Shown one piece after another: positions 19,555-24,482 of a DNA stretch of 24,482 nt. The notes under the pieces were generated by a model. It saw only the letters and a list, made by a program, of their open reading frames with translations, had not been told where the DNA came from and did no database searches. This DNA comes from a virus. The stretch lies in IMG/VR virus record IMGVR_UViG_3300037587_000518, positions 1-24,482 of that record; one strand, 5' to 3'. The position numbers and the translations under genes were made by a program. Each line of letters opens with the position of its first letter. The first letter of the stretch is position 1.

Positions 19555-19578
19555 AAAGGGCTCAATTAAGAGCCCTTT
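19555..19578. terminator. Bidirectional intrinsic terminator
   Basis: AAAGGGCTC (19555-19563) pairs perfectly with GAGCCCTTT (19570-19578) across the 6-nt loop AATTAA. GTTT follows on the plus strand, and the A-rich sequence before the stem gives TTTCTTT on the minus strand. It separates the converging exonuclease and tail spike genes. Confidence 0.85.
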
Positions 19579-19608
19579 GTTTAATGAAAAATGGATATCT
19601 TGCCAGTC

Positions 19609-21765
19609 CTAGAAGTTATCAGATACCCGCTTGTTAACTCCGGTTCCTGCATCCGTCACCCCTGCAGTAGTGTTACCAGATACCAAGTTATCAGCAATTA
19701 TATAACGGTCTGAAGTCCCTCCATTTACAAGAACTCCTCTGTTTTGTGTGCCGAATCCGAGCGTCCCACCTAAACGACATCCTTGTATAGTAAAGTCATT
19801 AGTATTAGCAGCGATATTGATCCCACTTTCAGACACCCCCCCGGAATTATTTCCTGATACTGTGCAGCCTCTGAATCGCGTATCAATAGCGGTCGCTTTC
19901 ACTCGACACCCTGCTTTCCAGCTATTAACAAATGAGCAAACGTCAAAAACAATGCTTTCTGTAGTCTCTACATTACATCCGTCATTAGGCCTGTTGGAGA
20001 ACCAGCATTTGGTAAAGGTCAAGTCTACGCTGTTGTCGAGTTGTACCCCGTTATCCCCTGAATCAAAGAAGACATCAGTGAATCGACAAAACGCAGGCCG
20101 TACCGCTGTGGCAAATACTGCCGCAAAAGTCGTCATCGGGAAAACTCCCCCTATGACATCTCCTTGGCTTACGATGATTGCCTCACACTTATCTAGAAGC
20201 CTGATTCCTCCGAGCGTATGAGGCCTATCCAAGCTCGAAATTATAGCCACTTCAAGCGATGTCCCTCCGGTGATTGTTTCTGCGACAAAGAGAATGTTGA
20301 TCTCTTTGATATTTATAACTGTCGAACTCTCGATAGACAGCACTGTTCCGGTTGCTCCTGATGTTCCCCCGGTGATTGTCTCCCCGATTGTAAACCCGGC
20401 CGAGTCATCTACAGTGATTAGCATGGTCGGTGATGAAATAATAAAATTATGAATAAAGAAATCATTCACATCATGGGGATGAAAGCCTATATTCTTGCTA
20501 TCCAATAGCTCAAAGTTGGATGCGGTGCCTCTTGCGGTTGTCTCAAGCCCGATGAATGACCTTCTTATAACAAAATCGTCCGCAGAAAATCCAACAGCTG
20601 AGTTTTTTAACACCGTCCCAGAAGTCGGGTATTTGTCTGTAAAGGTGGAATTTACCGACAGACCGGAGAAAGAGGGGAAAATCCCTGTGTTAAAGTCAAA
20701 GCAATTGCAGGTTAGTGATGAATATCTTAGTTCTGACTTAAACGGGCCTGCACCAGTAGTCGCCTGTCCTTTCGAGACATCAATTGCTGTCGTCCCAGGT
20801 ATAGTCAAATTACCAACTGGCCATTCAACAACCCCAGAAGTCCTGCAGGCATCGTATGCTTTTTGAATATCTGTTAAGGCGTCTGTAGCAGTTCTAACCT
20901 TATCCCCCGCGAACCAAGCCACGAAAGAAGTGTCAAGGGTTGCTACAGATCCAAGACCAAAGAATATTTGTCTGCTTTCAGATGCTACAGGTTGTTCATC
21001 AAACGTAACCGTTACCCCTGTGTCAATGGTCAGCTGCGCCCCTTCGTTAAACAGTACGGTATTAGTGAACGTTAGATTTGATGAGATCCTATGTAATCCT
21101 GACGACAACTCAACATCCCCCAAAGCATCGAGCGCCGACAAGATAGCACGGTCGTCAGTAACCCCATCGGCTATAGCTCCACCATTCCTAGAAGTAACTT
21201 GGCCTTGTAGAATCGCGGTATTTCCATTAGCTAATAACCTCCGCGTTGTGGTGTTTGAGGTGTCTCCTGCCTCTATCAGATATGGGCCTTCCCCGCTCCC
21301 TCCTGCAGTCGTGAAGCCCTGAGTTTTGACCGTCATTCCTGCAGTAAGATTAACAACAACGCCATCAAGAGAGACAGGACTTGGTGACTCCATCGCCGCT
21401 ACCGTAGCAAATAACGGCCCATAGCGATTGTCACCCTGGTTTACAGTAACACCTTGGAACACTCTCCAATTTGCAATGTCGCCAGCAAAAGTAGCGCCAG
21501 AGGTGTGAGCAATAACTGCGATATAAAATATCCCAGAGTCTGTTACCAGATCTTTTACCTGATAACTCGTTGCAGTTGTCCAGGCTCCTCGGTCAGTAAT
21601 CGCTGAAATAGAAGCCAGGGCTTGCTCAAGAGACTGGACGACTTTTCCGGTTCTTGTCGATACAGATGCCGATTCATTTATCACTTTATCCAAATCAGCA
21701 GCATTTCTCTGAGCGACATCAAACCTGTCACTAGGTACTGGAAATTGAGATAGATCAGTAGCCAT
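19609..21765 (-). CDS. Tail spike / receptor-binding protein with right-handed beta-helix
   Basis: The product has 718 aa. An N-terminal helical virion-attachment part (1-58) is followed by a carbohydrate-binding-like module (GAWTTATSYQVKDLV...W, about 60-101), then GAIADGVTDDRAILSALDAL (about 196-215), the classic entry to a pectate-lyase-type beta-helix. Two short related stretches (GETITGGTSGATGTV at 461-475 and AETITGGTS at 495-503) resemble repeats seen in environmental phage spikes. The C-terminal third is made of beta-helix coils with Asn/Gly turns. It probably binds, and may degrade, a surface polysaccharide; no catalytic pair can be named. The gene is more A+T rich than the tail tip gene, suggesting exchange. 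The ATG overlaps the tail tip stop (TAATG). Confidence 0.82.
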   Translation of the reverse strand: MATDLSQFPVPSDRFDVAQRNAADLDKVINESASVSTRTGKVVQSLEQALASISAITDRGAWTTATSYQVKDLVTDSGIFYIAVIAHTSGATFAGDIANWRVFQGVTVNQGDNRYGPLFATVAAMESPSPVSLDGVVVNLTAGMTVKTQGFTTAGGSGEGPYLIEAGDTSNTTTRRLLANGNTAILQGQVTSRNGGAIADGVTDDRAILSALDALGDVELSSGLHRISSNLTFTNTVLFNEGAQLTIDTGVTVTFDEQPVASESRQIFFGLGSVATLDTSFVAWFAGDKVRTATDALTDIQKAYDACRTSGVVEWPVGNLTIPGTTAIDVSKGQATTGAGPFKSELRYSSLTCNCFDFNTGIFPSFSGLSVNSTFTDKYPTSGTVLKNSAVGFSADDFVIRRSFIGLETTARGTASNFELLDSKNIGFHPHDVNDFFIHNFIISSPTMLITVDDSAGFTIGETITGGTSGATGTVLSIESSTVINIKEINILFVAETITGGTSLEVAIISSLDRPHTLGGIRLLDKCEAIIVSQGDVIGGVFPMTTFAAVFATAVRPAFCRFTDVFFDSGDNGVQLDNSVDLTFTKCWFSNRPNDGCNVETTESIVFDVCSFVNSWKAGCRVKATAIDTRFRGCTVSGNNSGGVSESGINIAANTNDFTIQGCRLGGTLGFGTQNRGVLVNGGTSDRYIIADNLVSGNTTAGVTDAGTGVNKRVSDNF

Positions 21766-24482
21766 TATAAAACCCCATCCTTTTCGTAGATTCGTTCATC
21801 ATATTGAGATAATTCTATTGTAACACGACCGTCAGCACCGGGCTTTTTGGTGATCACAGTCCAGTCGGAAGCATTAACGTCATCAAGCACGCCGATTAGA
21901 TAGCGACTCCCGGCCTGGATTGCTGATCCATCTGCAACTATGCCGGATCCTGTAAAAGTGGCTGTGAATTGCTTTTGGCCGGTTACGGTTGCAGCTACAG
22001 GCCCGAGCACGGCACCCTGAGAATCGGTTATTACCGCGAAAATGGTTCCCGCCGGTAGTTCATCAAGGAGCTCACTTGTATCGAAGGTGGTTCCGTTGAT
22101 TGCTCTGATCTCGCCCTCGCTGACATCTCCGTCGAAGATATCGACCCATCCAACCCGGTCGCCGATATCAACCAGCATGCCATCAGATAGAACCTTGTCG
22201 GAAACCGTCCGGCGCTGCCTAAGTATTTTCCTCACTTCCAGATTCGCCCTGTCGGTTGCCTGCAGAACCGTCCTGCATCCTGCTAGGTCAATTTTATGCG
22301 GCCTGGTGCCTATGGACCCCTCAACTATGGTTTCTCCGACAGAGTCTATTTTGCGCTTAATTTCTGCCCTTTTACCGGTCACTGGATCAGTGTATCGAAG
22401 AGCAATGCTGTCAAAATCTTTCGGGCGCTGCAGCTTGTAGTTCTGTTTCTGATTGTCGCCGCTGGCAATGTTGCGCCGGTTAAACAGCGCACTCCTGGCA
22501 GTCTTTGTCTCATCCCTAAAGAATCTCCAAACCTGGCCGTCTCGATACACGCCGGCCCTGGCCGCGTTGCATATGGTCTGCACTCTCGACCCCAGGCTGA
22601 TGTCCTTGTCATCAAAGGAGTAATCAAACCGGCCAAGCTCCTGATCTGATAGCCCGTCTTGAATCTCATACAGAGTAGCTAGGTCGATTTCATCAAGCGG
22701 TCTGCCAGCAGAAACATTAAGCGAATACAGGACAGCATCAGCGAATTTGCGTGTGGCCGCCAGCGTTGGGTTAAATCCACCCAAAGCAGTCCAGGTAGGG
22801 AGCTTCCTTGTGCAGTCGATATTTATTTTTCGCTGAGATGAGCTGATAGCAAAGCTCGTGGCAACAGTATTTACGTCCACGGTGGTGATGTCACCAAACC
22901 CGGCGCCGGAATACGAGGTCACTGCAACAGTATCCTCCCATTTAACCTGGTCCAGTGCCGAGCCTGCGAATTTATTAGTGGTGCGCCTAGCTCTGACTCT
23001 ATAAAACCCGCCCGAAACTGGAGCTGTGAATTTCTCCGTCTTGAATTGCGCGTCAAAGGTTCCGCCTGTGAACGAATAATTCTCTGTATCGATAATGCCC
23101 GTCGGAGTGCCTCCGGAGTCCGTTTCTTGGATGTCAGCCTCGATATTGACTGTTATCACGTTCCCGCTCTGATCGCGGATGCCCCTCGGCATCTGGAAAT
23201 GGAACCACACTTGCTCTGCAGTATCGGCCAGCTGGAACCACCCAACGTTGGCGTCTGGGTCTTGCCCGAATCTAACCATTGTCGCAGACGCATCATCTTC
23301 ATCGATGACAGTTTCAGTGACCGTGAACCGGATCGCGCTTAAAGGAGTGCCGTCTATAGTCGGCAGGAACGTGTCTGGCCCGTGAGTGAGAACATTAAAA
23401 TCACCGTCGTTTGATGCGGTATCAGCAATGGTAAATTTATTCAGGGAGTCAATACCCAGGTTTTCCTCAACATTTAGGTCGAACGAATACACGACCATTG
23501 GCGCCGTCGTCACCCGGGTAAATGTCGCGGTCACTGGCCCCTCTGTAGTCACCCCGCTGGTGACATCAAGCTGCACCTGGCCAGCGTTGTCGGTGATCGA
23601 TGCTATGGTGAACGTTGCGTTATTGCTGGCCGTTCCTGTGACCACCAACTGATCACCGGGCGACAGGTCCAGGTTATAGGCAAAAGCGTTGTCAGGGATG
23701 TCAATCAGGTTTGCTGATGTGAACTGAACATTTGCAGGGCTGGCCGCGTCGAGCTTGTCCTTGAAGACGAGCCTGCCAACGCTTGAAAGCGTAGGGTCAT
23801 CAGGCGCAAGCAGTTCCTGTCCGTTGATGTCGTTTGTCTCCCTGCCAATCTGAAGGTCTGGAGGAATGTCGCCAGGATCACGAACAGTAGCAGAGGAGCC
23901 GGGTATTCCAGACAGAAGAGACTGACCGCTCTTGATTTCGTTTATCAGGAACTCACCAACGCCCAGGCCGAAAACTTCGCGCACCTGCTTGGTATTGGCC
24001 ACGTATTCAAATAGCGATGGCTGCAGCAGATCAGGGAATGAGATTATCCTCCCGAATATTTCCGGCATTGCCTGGTAGGGTCGAGCGATGTTTGTCTGTC
24101 CGCTTAGGGAGTTGTTTGGGCTGTCTTTGCCTGTCTGCCCTTGAGAGTTTGGAATTGATGGAGTAGGGATCAAAATAACAGTGGCGACAGCGATAACAGC
24201 TATGGCAATCAGGGCAATGGTGAGAGGGTCAAATCCGCTTGGCCGGTGAACGATGTGAAGAACATCACCATTACCAAGGATTCTGCCGCAATCCTGCTGA
24301 GAAATCATCGTTGATTCGTGGACGCTTCCAAGGTGTAGATCGGTTTCAATCCCATGGAAAGGCAGCTCCGCATCGCTCTTTTTGGGATAGCCTCTTTCTA
24401 GATGGCTGATTATTGGATGCCCGGAATCAACCGGGATAATCTGCTTATCCGTTGGGGTGTGGATTACAATCGTTGCCGACAT
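21765..24482 (-). CDS. Tail tip attachment protein, TipJ/J-like
   Basis: The product has 905 aa as seen; its ATG is the last three bases of the window, so a longer N-terminus cannot be excluded. A transmembrane-like segment (LTIALIAIAVIAVATVIL, about 87-104) is followed by NNSLSGQTNIARPYQAMPEI (about 123-142), FGRIISFPDLLQPSLFEYV and a VFGLGVGEFLINEIKSGQ segment, hallmarks of TipJ-family host-specificity proteins. The C-terminal third (TICNAARAGVYRDGQVWRFF, RNIASGDNQKQNYKLQRPKD) also fits. The protein forms the tail tip of long non-contractile tails and contacts the receptor. It is shorter than lambda J (over 1100 aa), consistent with a separate tail spike taking over binding. Confidence 0.88.
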   Translation of the reverse strand: MSATIVIHTPTDKQIIPVDSGHPIISHLERGYPKKSDAELPFHGIETDLHLGSVHESTMISQQDCGRILGNGDVLHIVHRPSGFDPLTIALIAIAVIAVATVILIPTPSIPNSQGQTGKDSPNNSLSGQTNIARPYQAMPEIFGRIISFPDLLQPSLFEYVANTKQVREVFGLGVGEFLINEIKSGQSLLSGIPGSSATVRDPGDIPPDLQIGRETNDINGQELLAPDDPTLSSVGRLVFKDKLDAASPANVQFTSANLIDIPDNAFAYNLDLSPGDQLVVTGTASNNATFTIASITDNAGQVQLDVTSGVTTEGPVTATFTRVTTAPMVVYSFDLNVEENLGIDSLNKFTIADTASNDGDFNVLTHGPDTFLPTIDGTPLSAIRFTVTETVIDEDDASATMVRFGQDPDANVGWFQLADTAEQVWFHFQMPRGIRDQSGNVITVNIEADIQETDSGGTPTGIIDTENYSFTGGTFDAQFKTEKFTAPVSGGFYRVRARRTTNKFAGSALDQVKWEDTVAVTSYSGAGFGDITTVDVNTVATSFAISSSQRKINIDCTRKLPTWTALGGFNPTLAATRKFADAVLYSLNVSAGRPLDEIDLATLYEIQDGLSDQELGRFDYSFDDKDISLGSRVQTICNAARAGVYRDGQVWRFFRDETKTARSALFNRRNIASGDNQKQNYKLQRPKDFDSIALRYTDPVTGKRAEIKRKIDSVGETIVEGSIGTRPHKIDLAGCRTVLQATDRANLEVRKILRQRRTVSDKVLSDGMLVDIGDRVGWVDIFDGDVSEGEIRAINGTTFDTSELLDELPAGTIFAVITDSQGAVLGPVAATVTGQKQFTATFTGSGIVADGSAIQAGSRYLIGVLDDVNASDWTVITKKPGADGRVTIELSQYDERIYEKDGVL

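Overview
The window looks like part of the genome of a tailed, siphovirus-like double-stranded DNA phage or prophage. It has a terminase, a portal protein, a Mu F/SPP1 gp7-type head protein, a TipJ-type tail tip, a beta-helix tail spike, a three-helix holin and a RecT/YqaJ recombination pair. Genes are densely packed with ATGA and TAATG overlaps. Promoters are sigma70-like, and RecT/YqaJ/VRR-NUC/SSB are typical of phages of Gammaproteobacteria; the host itself cannot be read from the sequence. No integrase or repressor is visible.

Layout. (1) 35-8202, minus strand. Transcription runs from a 55-aa gene and the small terminase subunit (TerS, 8035-7643), through a chain of small unknown genes with ssb, to an AP2-HNH endonuclease, the large terminase (TerL), the portal and the Mu F-like protein. 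(2) 8203-8869, a non-coding divergent region with an unusual nested inverted-repeat array; it is the best candidate for a replication origin or master control region. (3) 8870-19548, plus strand: small genes, a DUF3987-type ATPase, a class II tRNA-like gene, a coiled-coil protein, a holin, a second AP2-HNH endonuclease, a DEAH helicase, a VRR-NUC nuclease, RecT and a YqaJ exonuclease. (4) A bidirectional hairpin terminator at 19555-19578. (5) 19609-24482, minus strand: tail tip protein followed by tail spike. Head and tail genes at opposite ends of the window, both on the minus strand, fit a circular or circularly permuted genome whose capsid and tail genes lie outside the window.

The most notable signals are these. 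The two AP2-HNH genes share a structured 5' leader RNA (about 93 nt) with the same architecture and compensatory base changes, and in both its outermost helix covers the ribosome binding site. The second endonuclease sits between a broken remnant of the helicase 5' end and a re-encoded functional copy. The 8.3-8.66 kb region has helically phased TTGCCGC / GCGGCAA arrays nested around an inverted GGGGCAAA repeat. Several promoters use a TTGAC -35 box that also contains the stop codon of the preceding gene.

Roles. The plus-strand block is probably the replication and recombination programme: unwinding ATPases, nuclease, annealing protein and 5'-3' exonuclease. The minus-strand blocks are packaging and virion genes, with ssb unusually placed among them. 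Coordinates of small genes not obvious from long open frames were worked out by hand from start codon, ribosome binding site and overlap with neighbours.
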